A DNA stretch of 64,000 nucleotides from Spirochaetes bacterium ADurb.Bin218 (GCA_002069965.1 MWCI01000002.1:48939-112938); one strand, 5' to 3'; shown: positions 31,686 to 40,390, counted from the stretch's first letter. Notes: generated by a model not told the origin, from the sequence alone. Made by a program: numbers and translations.

Positions 31686-31714
31686 TTGACAATTATATTC
31701 TCATTCACTAAAAT
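31686..31714 (+). promoter_or_regulatory. Strong promoter before pssA
   Basis: TTGACA (31686-31691), 17-base spacer, TAAAAT (31709-31714): the best -35/-10 pair in the window. The -10 is part of the left arm of the ddl terminator hairpin, so the predicted start falls in the hairpin loop. Drives pssA-moaC-membrane protein. Confidence 0.7.
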
Positions 31715-31738
31715 TCCATCAAGTCAGGTGGAATTTTA
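31709..31738 (+). terminator. Terminator after ddl, overlapping the pssA promoter
   Basis: Perfect 10-bp stem TAAAATTCCA (31709-31718) / TGGAATTTTA (31729-31738), 10-base loop, then TTTTTAAAA. Closes lysC-ddl. Confidence 0.75.
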
Positions 31739-31787
31739 TTTTTAAAAAATGATCTAATTTTACAGAAAAATAAATTCAGGGTTATTT

Positions 31788-32546
31788 ATGGGAAAAAAGA
31801 AATCAATTATACCAAACATTTTCACCATGGGGAATATGGTGATGGGATTTTTTTCTATCCTTGTGGCTTCTCAATTTGATAGCACATTGGGTAATTATGA
31901 AGCGTTATTTATAGCTGGTGTATTAATCTTTGTTGGAAGTATTTTTGATGCTTCTGATGGTGCAATTGCAAGAGCATTGAACGTTGAAAGCGAGATAGGG
32001 ATGCAGCTTGATTCTCTTGCAGATGCAGTATCTTATGGCATAGCTCCTGGTTTTGTTGCATATAAAGCCTTTTTTTATCAAATGCCAGAGATATATGGCT
32101 ATTTTAATAGCGGTATGATTATTGCAGCAATCTTTCCAATATGTGCAGTTTACAGGCTTGCGAGATTTAACTGCACAGAGAGCATTCCAGGATTTATCGG
32201 ACTGCCCTCACCTCCTGCTGGTATTGTTGCAGGAACAGTTCCAGCTATATTGCAATCACCTATTCCTTTTACAAGGACCTATGTTGATATTAACTGGCAA
32301 TTATATTTACCATTTTTTGTTATAATTGCGCTTTTAATGGTTTCCAATGTTGACTATAATAAGCTCTTTTCAGATATATGGAAAAAGGGTAAAATTGCAC
32401 GCATAGTTGCTTTTATAGCAGTGATTATGCTCCTTGTATTTTTTAATGTATGGGCGATATTTTGTGTGACTTTGCTATATGTGATATGGGGGCTTTTGAT
32501 ATATATATATAAGGCTGTAACCAGAACTCAGAAGGAAAGCAATTGA
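31788..32546 (+). CDS. pssA: CDP-diacylglycerol--serine O-phosphatidyltransferase
   Basis: 252 residues, membrane-embedded; joins CDP-diacylglycerol and serine to phosphatidylserine, precursor of phosphatidylethanolamine. The CDP-alcohol transferase signature D-G-x2-A-R-x8-G-x3-D-x3-D is intact (from DGAIARALN through GMQLDSLAD). About seven or eight hydrophobic segments, the first beginning PNIFTMGNMVMGFFSILVAS. Of the PssA subclass II type. Own promoter; moaC begins one base after its stop. No psd gene is in the window. Confidence 0.93.
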   Translation: MGKKKSIIPNIFTMGNMVMGFFSILVASQFDSTLGNYEALFIAGVLIFVGSIFDASDGAIARALNVESEIGMQLDSLADAVSYGIAPGFVAYKAFFYQMPEIYGYFNSGMIIAAIFPICAVYRLARFNCTESIPGFIGLPSPPAGIVAGTVPAILQSPIPFTRTYVDINWQLYLPFFVIIALLMVSNVDYNKLFSDIWKKGKIARIVAFIAVIMLLVFFNVWAIFCVTLLYVIWGLLIYIYKAVTRTQKESN

Positions 32547-32547
32547 C

Positions 32548-33021
32548 ATGTCAGAATTTTCTCACTATGACAGCAATGCAACCAGTGTAATGGTAGATGT
32601 CTCTGGGAAGGGGATAACAAGCAGAATTGCCAGGGCAGAGGCTGCTGTTTCCATGCAGAGGGAGACTATTGAGGCAATTGAAAATAAGCTCCTTCCCAAG
32701 GGAGATCCCTTTGAGGTGGCACGTGTTGCAGGGATACTTGCAGCAAAGAAGACATCAGAGCTTATTCCAATGTGTCATCCACTTTTACTAAATTATGTTG
32801 ATCTTCAGATTAAAATAGATAGAGACAATTGTAAGATAAGAATAAATAGTGAGATACGCCTTGATGGGAAAACAGGTGCTGAGATGGAGGCTTTAACAGC
32901 AGTATCTGTAGCAGCTCTCACCATATATGACATGTGTAAGGCTGTTGATAAGTCCATGGTGATTGAGCAGTGTCGTCTTATTGAAAAGAGAGGCGGAAAG
33001 TCGGATTTTATTTTAAAATAA
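32548..33021 (+). CDS. moaC: Cyclic pyranopterin monophosphate synthase MoaC
   Basis: 157 residues; converts the 3',8-cyclo-GTP intermediate to cyclic pyranopterin in molybdenum cofactor synthesis. Signature blocks: MVDVSGKGITSRIARAEA, LIPMCHPLLL (active-site His) and KTGAEMEALTAVSVAALT with the catalytic Lys, then MCKAVDKSM. No moaA, moaD/E or mogA lies nearby, so it is separated from the rest of the pathway and sits in a phospholipid operon. Confidence 0.95.
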   Translation: MSEFSHYDSNATSVMVDVSGKGITSRIARAEAAVSMQRETIEAIENKLLPKGDPFEVARVAGILAAKKTSELIPMCHPLLLNYVDLQIKIDRDNCKIRINSEIRLDGKTGAEMEALTAVSVAALTIYDMCKAVDKSMVIEQCRLIEKRGGKSDFILK

Positions 33022-33088
33022 AATTTTTGTGGCTAAGAAATGAAAACTCTGTTGGCTCTGGGGAATTTTTCTATTCCAGGCGATTGCA

Positions 33089-33541
33089 ATGATGATTGAT
33101 AAAATATTTCTCTGGCTTCTTATATATCTTCAGTTATCTTTATTTCTTCATATTCTCTTTATAATACTCTATATAGCCGAAAAGAGTAATTCCAGCTTTA
33201 GAGGGTTTTTGGCAACTACCTTTTCAAATTTTGCTATTGGCCTGTCTATACTTTATGTTTTAACGAAGGAGCCTCTTGTTTTAAAGAGATTTAGCTTTGC
33301 ACCATTTCTGATAATAGAATCAGGCCTTGTTTTTTCCTTTCTCATTTTGTTAAAGGTATGGATAACACTTAGAATATGGCGCAGGATGAAAGATCCAGAA
33401 AATTACGATATTAGCTTTTTTGGGAAAAAGGTTTATAAGCAGGATGTCGTTAAAAAAGGAGAACTGGCTGCTTACTTTTTAACTCTGCCCTTTACTCTTA
33501 TAAGCGGTGCTTATTTTCTTGTGAATATATTCAGCAAGTAG
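33089..33541 (+). CDS. Four-helix membrane protein of unknown function
   Basis: 150 residues, not recognised. Four hydrophobic segments at about 5-28, 38-62, 70-92 and 126-147 with a basic loop (RIWRRMKDPENYD) between the third and fourth. Third gene of the pssA run, 67 bases after moaC. Its stop is one base from the stop of the convergent sensor gene, leaving no room for a terminator. Function unknown; an envelope or lipid role would be guesswork. Confidence 0.7.
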   Translation: MMIDKIFLWLLIYLQLSLFLHILFIILYIAEKSNSSFRGFLATTFSNFAIGLSILYVLTKEPLVLKRFSFAPFLIIESGLVFSFLILLKVWITLRIWRRMKDPENYDISFFGKKVYKQDVVKKGELAAYFLTLPFTLISGAYFLVNIFSK

Positions 33542-33542
33542 T

Positions 33543-35750
33543 TTACTGACTAAATTTTTTTACAAGCATAACATGATTGCCTTTGGCGTTGTATGTAATT
33601 ACATCAAAGGCATTTTTTGTAAGCGTTATACCTCGGCCATGGGATAGTAGGGACTCGTTTGTGTTAAAAGCTGTTGACTCTTGCAGAAATATAGAGTGAT
33701 TAAATCCCTGTCCTTCGTCTGAAATTATGTATATTGCCTTATCTGGGGTGATGGAATATTCAATAGTAACTTTTTTGTTAATGTTGCCAGGATGAAATTG
33801 CCTTTCGCGTATCAGATCAAAATATTTTTCTTCAAGTAGTGCCTGAGTTTTTTCTTCAAAGGAAATTTCCAGGTTACCATGCTCAATGGCGTTGATTATT
33901 ATTTCTCTGAGGGCAAGCTGAAGAATTTTTATCTCAGATGTATTCATGTATTTTCTCAGGTTTCTGGTAATTCGATGGGTTATTTCATCTGCAGTTATGA
34001 GGTAGTTTCCTATGGCGTACTTTTGCTTTTCAGATATAAAATATTTCATCAGGGCATCATCAATAACACTGTAGGCCTTGCCAAGGATTTCATTTTTTCC
34101 TGCAATATTTATATATTCAAGCTGGACGTTCATTTCCTTTGGCTCAGTTATTATGGAAGAGATAAATTGAGCACGGAATTGTGTGGGCTCTTTTGTTTTT
34201 AAAAATTCAGAAATCTTCTCTTGAACTATAAGGCGTGATATTTGAGTTTCAGCCTTATCCTCTTTGTTTTCGTATAACAGATCGAAGAAATTGAGTCCGT
34301 TGATTTTTGATGGATCGATCTTAAGCTCTGTGGCAATTGATTTGTTTACAGAGATAAAATTCAAGTCTTCATCAAGAGTGAATATTATATCGCTGGTGCC
34401 TTCAACTAAAACTCTGTATTTCTCCTCTGAGAGTAAAAGCTCTCGGTGAGCCTCTTCAATCTCTGCCTTAGATTTGTTGAGATAATCAACCATCTCCTGT
34501 TGAGCATTAATCAGTTGCATCTGTGTTTCTTCTTTTTCTTTCTTCAGGATATTGATCCTATCTGCCAGAGCAATGGAAAGTAAAACCATCTCAAAGCCAG
34601 AGCCTATTTGCAATCCATGTTCTGTAATAACATTGTGAGGCAAAAGCCCCATAACTCGCAGCGTTGAAAAGATCACCCCAATAAAAAAGGTAGTCCATGC
34701 AATGAGATAAAATCTTGCATACCTATTCCCCCTGAGCATACTCACTGCTGCTGCAGGGATTGCCAGAAGTATCATGGCAAGGGGAAGGATCTGCCCTGCA
34801 ATTATTGTGATTATATATGGTACAATCAATGAGCTTATTGCCAAAATGCCACCCAGAAAAATAAGTACTGTCATTGCCTTTGCAAAAAAGGGAGTCCATT
34901 TTTTTAAATCAAGAAAGTGAATAGAAAAGAGTCCTGCAAAAAGACAACTTAGCCCAATAAAGAAAGGATTGGCATGTTTTGCTATCCAGAGATTTTCTGG
35001 CCACAGAAATTTAAAGGCAAGGCCATTCATCGCAAGCTGAAACATTCCAAAGGATGTTATATATACAATATACAGGAGATAGTTTTTGTCCCTTGTGGAT
35101 ACAAAAATAAATAGGTTATAAAGTATCATAACCAGAATGATGCCATAGTATATGCCAAAGAGAAAATTCTCATTCTGGATGTAATCGCTAAATTTTGACT
35201 CTTTCCATAATTTCAATGGAAATATCATTCCATCATCTGTTTTAATTTTTAGATAGAATGTAAGCTCTGAGTTAGCAGCAATGGTAAAGGGAGTAATAAA
35301 GTTTCTGTGATTGATGGCACGGGAAGAGAAAGGGAAATCTCTCCCTGTTTTATAGTTGTATAGTATCTCATTATCTATTCCGGATGTTTTTTTGCACCCA
35401 TAAACTTCAACTGTATCAAGAAGAGGAAATCCTATTTCAAAAAGATATTTTAGTTCCTGTGGGCTTGCATTTTTTAGCGTAAATCTGCACCAGTATGTAG
35501 ATTTAGTGAATCCAAAATTTGGTATGTTACTCTTTGATTGCATAAAGGAGTTATCAAATTGCCCACTTGTGACAGCATCAACTGTAAAAGTGCCATTTTT
35601 ATCCTCAAGGGTCTGGCAGAATTTCCCCATGTTAAGAGTCTCTTCTGTGCCATTAAGCACAATGGGGTTCATTGCAGAGACTGCAGTTTTGTATAGAAGA
35701 GTGATCACAAATATAAGGATTTTTAAAGAGACGGTTTTTCGGCAAATCAT
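33543..35750 (-). CDS. 7TMR-DISM receptor with PAS and RsbW-like ATPase domains
   Basis: 735 residues. Signal peptide (1-26), extracytoplasmic 7TMR-DISMED2-type beta domain (about 30-185; STYWCRFTLKNAS is typical), seven helices (about 195-400), coiled coil, PAS (about 440-560) and a C-terminal HATPase (about 585-735). The ATPase has the N-box LREIIINAIEHGN and the G1 box DEGQGF, then SHGRGI, as in RsbW/SpoIIAB-type serine kinases. There is no HisKA/H-box, so classical histidine autophosphorylation is unlikely. Such receptors are abundant in Leptospira. It probably controls a partner-switching or sigma/anti-sigma circuit; no partner is adjacent. Confidence 0.88.
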   Translation of the reverse strand: MICRKTVSLKILIFVITLLYKTAVSAMNPIVLNGTEETLNMGKFCQTLEDKNGTFTVDAVTSGQFDNSFMQSKSNIPNFGFTKSTYWCRFTLKNASPQELKYLFEIGFPLLDTVEVYGCKKTSGIDNEILYNYKTGRDFPFSSRAINHRNFITPFTIAANSELTFYLKIKTDDGMIFPLKLWKESKFSDYIQNENFLFGIYYGIILVMILYNLFIFVSTRDKNYLLYIVYITSFGMFQLAMNGLAFKFLWPENLWIAKHANPFFIGLSCLFAGLFSIHFLDLKKWTPFFAKAMTVLIFLGGILAISSLIVPYIITIIAGQILPLAMILLAIPAAAVSMLRGNRYARFYLIAWTTFFIGVIFSTLRVMGLLPHNVITEHGLQIGSGFEMVLLSIALADRINILKKEKEETQMQLINAQQEMVDYLNKSKAEIEEAHRELLLSEEKYRVLVEGTSDIIFTLDEDLNFISVNKSIATELKIDPSKINGLNFFDLLYENKEDKAETQISRLIVQEKISEFLKTKEPTQFRAQFISSIITEPKEMNVQLEYINIAGKNEILGKAYSVIDDALMKYFISEKQKYAIGNYLITADEITHRITRNLRKYMNTSEIKILQLALREIIINAIEHGNLEISFEEKTQALLEEKYFDLIRERQFHPGNINKKVTIEYSITPDKAIYIISDEGQGFNHSIFLQESTAFNTNESLLSHGRGITLTKNAFDVITYNAKGNHVMLVKKFSQ

Positions 35751-35834
35751 CCTGCTACCCCTGAATGTTTTGCCGAATTTTTACACTATAAAGAGAAATT
35801 TGTAAAGTTATTTTTATTTAAGTTTTGATGATTT

Positions 35835-35851
35835 AGTCTTTATTAAAGACT
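35835..35851. other. Inverted repeat upstream of the 7TMR sensor gene
   Basis: AGTCTTT (35835-35841) / AAAGACT (35845-35851), loop ATT, followed on + by TTTT. It lies between the M20 peptidase stop and the sensor start, both on the minus strand. In that orientation no T-run follows, so it is not a good terminator there; it may be an operator. Confidence 0.35.
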
Positions 35852-35866
35852 TTTAATTAAGAACTT

Positions 35867-36970
35867 TTATGGAACAGTTTCTATTATAGAAAGTACCAAT
35901 TTTGTCCCATTTATGAGATCCTTGATAAGTATAAATTCCTCTGTGCTATGGATATTTTGCATTCCACAGGATAGATTAATTGCCTTGATTCCAGAGGAGT
36001 TGATTATATTTGTATCACTGCCACCACCCATGGCAATAAATTCAGGCTTTATGCCAATTTTTTTCATGGCTGTTTCTGTAATCTTACAGACGGTTGACTC
36101 TGGTGAAATTTTAAATCCTGCATATTCAAGAGTCCGCTCAATAGTGCTTTTTGCCCTATATTGAGAGCAGATTTTTTTAACTGTCTCTTTAATCTCTTTT
36201 TCCACAGCAAGCATTTTCTTTTGATCAATAGATCTAACTTCCAGTTGACATTGAGCTTCCTCTGGCACTATATTTGTTGCTTTTCCGCCTGAGATAATTC
36301 CCACGTTTGCAGTTGTCTCCTCATCAATTCTACCCTGAGGTATTTGAGATATTATCTCTGAGAGAACCCTTATGGCATTTATGCCTTTTTCTGGAGCCAT
36401 GCCAGCGTGAGATGCCTTCCCTTTGATGGTTATTGTCATGTTTGAGTGATATGGAGCCTTGATTATAGCTTTGCCTATGGAGCCACTGCTGTCAAAAACA
36501 AAACCATACTTTGCCATAAGCACCGATAGATCAAAGCCCTTTATTCCCTTTAAGCCCTGTTCCTCCGCGCATGTAAGCAAAATTTCAATATCCCCATGTT
36601 TAATTTTATTTTCTTTGATATATTCAAAGGCCTCGATAAACATTGCAATAGCAGCCTTGTCATCACTGCCAAGGACAGAAGTGCCATCGGAGGTTATTTT
36701 TGTGTCACTGATAATTGCCTTGACCTTATCACAGGGTATAACAGTGTCCATATGGCCAGAGAGGAGAATTGGATTTTGATTTGAGTTTCCTTTAAATCTT
36801 ATCAGCAGATTGAAAGATTCACCACATCTATAGGTTTGACAATTAGCGCCGAGCTTATCAAAGCGTTTTATGAGATATTTTAGAATTTGTTCCTCCTTCC
36901 ATGAAGGGGAGGGTATCTCAGCAAGTTCAACAAAAGTTTTTATAAGCCTTTCTCTGTTTATATTATACAT
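35867..36970 (-). CDS. M20 family metallopeptidase (PepT-like)
   Basis: 367 residues; M20 di-zinc exopeptidases cleave tri- or dipeptides in the cytoplasm. Ligand motifs are intact: SGHMDTV, GSDDKAAIA, the catalytic Glu pair CAEEQGLKG, FDSSG, and the C-terminal IHSTEEF. The dimerisation (lid) domain spans about 180-290 with HAGMAPEKGINA. It resembles peptidase T or the PepT-like M20B group. Third in a minus-strand run after lepB-like and the nucleotidyltransferase fusion, 16 bases after the latter. No signal peptide. Confidence 0.9.
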   Translation of the reverse strand: MYNINRERLIKTFVELAEIPSPSWKEEQILKYLIKRFDKLGANCQTYRCGESFNLLIRFKGNSNQNPILLSGHMDTVIPCDKVKAIISDTKITSDGTSVLGSDDKAAIAMFIEAFEYIKENKIKHGDIEILLTCAEEQGLKGIKGFDLSVLMAKYGFVFDSSGSIGKAIIKAPYHSNMTITIKGKASHAGMAPEKGINAIRVLSEIISQIPQGRIDEETTANVGIISGGKATNIVPEEAQCQLEVRSIDQKKMLAVEKEIKETVKKICSQYRAKSTIERTLEYAGFKISPESTVCKITETAMKKIGIKPEFIAMGGGSDTNIINSSGIKAINLSCGMQNIHSTEEFILIKDLINGTKLVLSIIETVP

Positions 36971-36986
36971 TTAAACCTCATTAAAT

Positions 36987-39473
36987 CTAAATTCTGTTTC
37001 TAAAATTTTTTATCTTTTCTGCATAGTTTCGTATGAGTCTGTCCCTCTCTGTAGGGGACTCACCTTCAGCAAAGACATGAATCAAAGGCTGAGAGTGATC
37101 TGGCATAAGAAGAATCCATGAATTTTTATTGGATATTTTTACACCATCAATGAGATCTATATCCCTATTTTGAATTTCAGAAGAAAGCATAGCCATTATA
37201 GATGCTTTCTCCTCAGGAGTGCACTGGATAGTTGTGCTGGCAAGATGTATTTTGGGCAGCTTTTGCTTTACCTCACATAATTCCTTTTTTTCAAGGGATA
37301 GATATTCAAGTACCCGCAAAAATACAATCATGGGATCTGTTTTTTGCTCAAGGTATGGATATCTTGTTGCACTATCATAAAATAGATCAATGGAATCATC
37401 AGGTGTGCGCAGCTTGGTTGTAATCCATTTCACCTGAGCTCCTCGCTCGGATATGAGATTGGCAATTGCATTGGATGTGTTAACTGGAATACAGATAGAT
37501 TCTGCAGTTTTATAGTCCAGATAGTATTTTATGAGAATGGCAGTAACATCGTCAGCAGAGAGAACCTCTCCAGTTTCATCAACTATTGTCATATTCGTTC
37601 CATGAGGTCCCATGATAAGACCAATCTCTCGATTCATCTTGGACATGTTTACAACATTATAAATTGATTTAATTGTTCCAGCCATAAGGTCATTTTCTGA
37701 GAGAGTCTCTTTAACCTGACCACGGAGAACTGTTGTCTCTATGTTCATCGACTCAAGGAGTGATGGCAAGATGTAGGAGGTTGTCCCATTGAGGCAGTCC
37801 ACAATAATCTTCCATGAGCAGGAGGCTATTGCCTCTGTATTTACGTATGTTCGTGCATTTGCAATATATGAGCCTATTTGATGGGATGGATAAATAAGCT
37901 CTCCTGTTTCAAAGACATCCTTTCTTGGATAATCACCTCTGAAGAATATATTTTCAATCTTTTTTTCCTCTGCAAGGGAGATCTGAAATCCGTTTCTATT
38001 AAAAAATTGAATAGCAATGTTTTGCAGTCCGGTAAGATGTGTTACCTGGATGTAAACTCCCATATCGGCATTGAAAAATTTTGTGCAGTATTTTGCAAGA
38101 GGGACAGACTCTATGCCAATATCGTAAACATCCACACCCATTGACAGTAGCCCAGCTGCAAGGGCGTAATTAATCAATGCAGCAGCTTTTGTCATATCTC
38201 TGCTTAAAACTACCTTCCCCTGTTTACCAAGGAAGGCACCTATGGCTGATCCTAATTTTGATGCAAATTCTGGTGTTATCTTTACGTTAAAGGTTCCTGA
38301 TATCCCGTCGTGAGTAAAGAGATATTTTTTTTCTGTTTCCCCCCAGATTAGATCAGCTGAGAGCCTTGTCCATTGTTCTATGGATTTATCTGGCCATACT
38401 CTTATTCCGGATTGAATTACAGCGCCAGAGCCAATTGTGCAATCATCTGCTACAACAGCCTCTTCATAGATAGAGACTCCTTCACCAAGAACACACCTTT
38501 TACCAACAATGGCACCGCGCAACTCACATTTTCTGCCAATAACTGTGTTATGAAAAATTATGCTTTTTTTCACAGAGGCGTTTTCCTCTATAACACAGTT
38601 ATCGCCTATAACAGAATATTCTGAAACCTCCGCTCCTTTCTTGATCCTGGCAAAATTTCCTATGATTATTGGACCCTTGATCTTTGCCTCTGGATCGATC
38701 TCCACGTCTCTGCCAACCCATATATCATTGGCCACTTTTTTTCCTGGGATCTCTATTCTCACCTTGCCATCAAGTATGTCCTTATGGACATTGGCATACC
38801 TTGAAAGATTGCCAATGTCACACCAGTAGCCACCTGTGACAAAGCCATACATTGGGATTTTTTTCTTTCGTAAAAGGGGAAATAGATCAAGGGAAAAATC
38901 AAATTCCTCATCATCAGGTATGAACTTTGCTATGTCTCTGGGTTCTATTACGTATATGCCAGTGTTTACAGTATCAGTAAAAACCTCTCCCCATGATGGT
39001 TTTTCTAAGAATTTTTCAATTCTGCCCTCTGAATCTATTTTAACGATGCCATAATCAGTTGGTTTTGGCACACGCTTTAGAGCAATTGTAAGAGAGGATT
39101 TTTTTTCTCTATGATAAGAAAGTATCTCTGTTATGTTGAAGTCAATTATGCCATCACCACTTAAGATTATAGCTGTCTCTTTTGTCTCACCTATGGCCTT
39201 TTTCACACCGCCGGCTGTCCCTAAGGGCTTTTCTTCAACAGAGTAAGTTATTTTTACTCCAAAATCGGATCCATCACCAAAGTAATTTTGAAAATTTTCT
39301 GGAAGAGTATATATGCTTAAGGTTATATCTATTATGCCATAACTTTTTAACAATCTTACAGTATGCTCAATCGTTGGTCTGTTTATCACTGGAACCATAG
39401 GCTTTGCTCTTATGCAGGTGAGAGGTCTGAGCCTTGTTCCTTCGCCCCCTGCCATTATAACTGCTCTGGTCAT
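36987..39473 (-). CDS. Sugar-1-phosphate nucleotidyltransferase / LbH / degenerate phosphomannomutase fusion
   Basis: 828 residues, three parts. 1-235: nucleotidyltransferase with GGEGTRLRPLT, EEKPLGTAGG, LSGDG and FLEKPS, all intact, so NDP-sugar synthesis is expected (GDP-mannose by family precedent). 245-370: left-handed beta-helix hexapeptide repeats. 390-828: phosphohexomutase fold whose active sites are lost: TASHNP is QVTHLT (476-481), DGDxDR is GPHGTN (622-627), and no GExSGH loop is seen. The same large architecture, annotated mannose-1-phosphate guanylyltransferase, occurs in cyanobacteria and actinobacteria, also with a poorly conserved mutase half. It starts two bases after the lepB-like gene. 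Confidence 0.88.
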   Translation of the reverse strand: MTRAVIMAGGEGTRLRPLTCIRAKPMVPVINRPTIEHTVRLLKSYGIIDITLSIYTLPENFQNYFGDGSDFGVKITYSVEEKPLGTAGGVKKAIGETKETAIILSGDGIIDFNITEILSYHREKKSSLTIALKRVPKPTDYGIVKIDSEGRIEKFLEKPSWGEVFTDTVNTGIYVIEPRDIAKFIPDDEEFDFSLDLFPLLRKKKIPMYGFVTGGYWCDIGNLSRYANVHKDILDGKVRIEIPGKKVANDIWVGRDVEIDPEAKIKGPIIIGNFARIKKGAEVSEYSVIGDNCVIEENASVKKSIIFHNTVIGRKCELRGAIVGKRCVLGEGVSIYEEAVVADDCTIGSGAVIQSGIRVWPDKSIEQWTRLSADLIWGETEKKYLFTHDGISGTFNVKITPEFASKLGSAIGAFLGKQGKVVLSRDMTKAAALINYALAAGLLSMGVDVYDIGIESVPLAKYCTKFFNADMGVYIQVTHLTGLQNIAIQFFNRNGFQISLAEEKKIENIFFRGDYPRKDVFETGELIYPSHQIGSYIANARTYVNTEAIASCSWKIIVDCLNGTTSYILPSLLESMNIETTVLRGQVKETLSENDLMAGTIKSIYNVVNMSKMNREIGLIMGPHGTNMTIVDETGEVLSADDVTAILIKYYLDYKTAESICIPVNTSNAIANLISERGAQVKWITTKLRTPDDSIDLFYDSATRYPYLEQKTDPMIVFLRVLEYLSLEKKELCEVKQKLPKIHLASTTIQCTPEEKASIMAMLSSEIQNRDIDLIDGVKISNKNSWILLMPDHSQPLIHVFAEGESPTERDRLIRNYAEKIKNFRNRI

Positions 39474-39475
39474 CT

Positions 39476-40021
39476 TTAGCCCCCCTTGTTTGTTTTAGAT
39501 AGAGAATTTTTATATATAATCTTTCCTTCAATCAATTTGCCAGAGATTGGACCAAAGACTCTGCTATCAAAGGAGTTATCGAAGTTGTCGCCCATAATAA
39601 AGTATTCATTTCTGTTTAGCTTAACTGGAGGCATGTTATCCCTAAATGAAAAGCCCATAGGAAAAGGCATTGAGATAGCTGTCCTTTGTGGCAATTGCAG
39701 GGCATTTCCATTTATAAATATTCTTTTATCGCGAATCTCTACTGTATCAAATTCCGATGCAATTATTCTCCCCAAAAGTAGTTTTCCTTCTTCTACTGGG
39801 GAGTTAAATGCTACAATATCACCCTTTGAGGTAGATGCAATTCTATTGACAAGAATAAGTTCGCCTCTGGAAAGTGAAGGAGACATATTCTCTGAATTGA
39901 CTTTCATTACAAAAAAGCAAAGCCTTGTTAATATTAGGCCAATTATAAGTCCACAGGAGGCCATGACTATTTTATACATCAAAGGATATGGTGCTTCGTT
40001 ATTTTTTTTCAAGGGTATCAC
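39476..40021 (-). CDS. Signal peptidase I-like protein lacking catalytic Ser and Lys
   Basis: 181 residues, S26 signal peptidase fold: one N-terminal helix (about 17-37), box B VNSENMSPSLSRGELILVNR, box C KGDIVAF, box D region LLLGRIIASEFDTVEI and box E IMGDNFDNSFDSRVFG. Aligned with SipS/LepB, the nucleophile Ser (GDSM-type motif) is Asn45 and the general-base Lys (VKRIIG motif) is Gly84; both codons read cleanly in the DNA (AAT and GGG). It is therefore probably not a canonical signal peptidase and could be a pseudoenzyme. First gene of a minus-strand run with the nucleotidyltransferase fusion. Confidence 0.85.
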   Translation of the reverse strand: MIPLKKNNEAPYPLMYKIVMASCGLIIGLILTRLCFFVMKVNSENMSPSLSRGELILVNRIASTSKGDIVAFNSPVEEGKLLLGRIIASEFDTVEIRDKRIFINGNALQLPQRTAISMPFPMGFSFRDNMPPVKLNRNEYFIMGDNFDNSFDSRVFGPISGKLIEGKIIYKNSLSKTNKGG

Positions 40022-40277
40022 CTGCTGTTTTTTTTAATTACTGATTTATATGAGTTTTTTTATCAATATTTTTTTAAAAAATAATTTATCATTTATTTCT
40101 TATAACTTTTTTTGAGTCAGGAAATGAGTGATACTTCATTATTTTGCACTAAAAAGGATTTTTAGGAATTATTACTGACTCTGTTGCTGAATTAGAGATC
40201 TCTTGAGAGAGATTATGTCGTATGAAGCAATTTTTTATATTATTTTACGAAGTAATATTACTTCTGATTATTTTCTC

Positions 40278-40306
40278 TTGACAAAGAGTTATATTATATT
40301 TAAATT
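40278..40306 (+). promoter_or_regulatory. Distal candidate promoter for flaA
   Basis: -35 TTGACA (40278-40283), spacer 17, -10 TAAATT (40301-40306). The -10 is imperfect. Would give a leader of about 140 bases. Confidence 0.4.
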
Positions 40307-40390
40307 TAAATGAGAAGATTTACTTTTATTCTGGAATATGAAATTTTATTTTAAATATTTCATTTTCCTATACCGACAATAACAACAGTC

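Noticed and set aside
39486..40037. 183-codon open frame on + across the lepB-like gene
   Set aside because: Antisense shadow of a clear S26-family protein; no family motif and no ribosome binding site.
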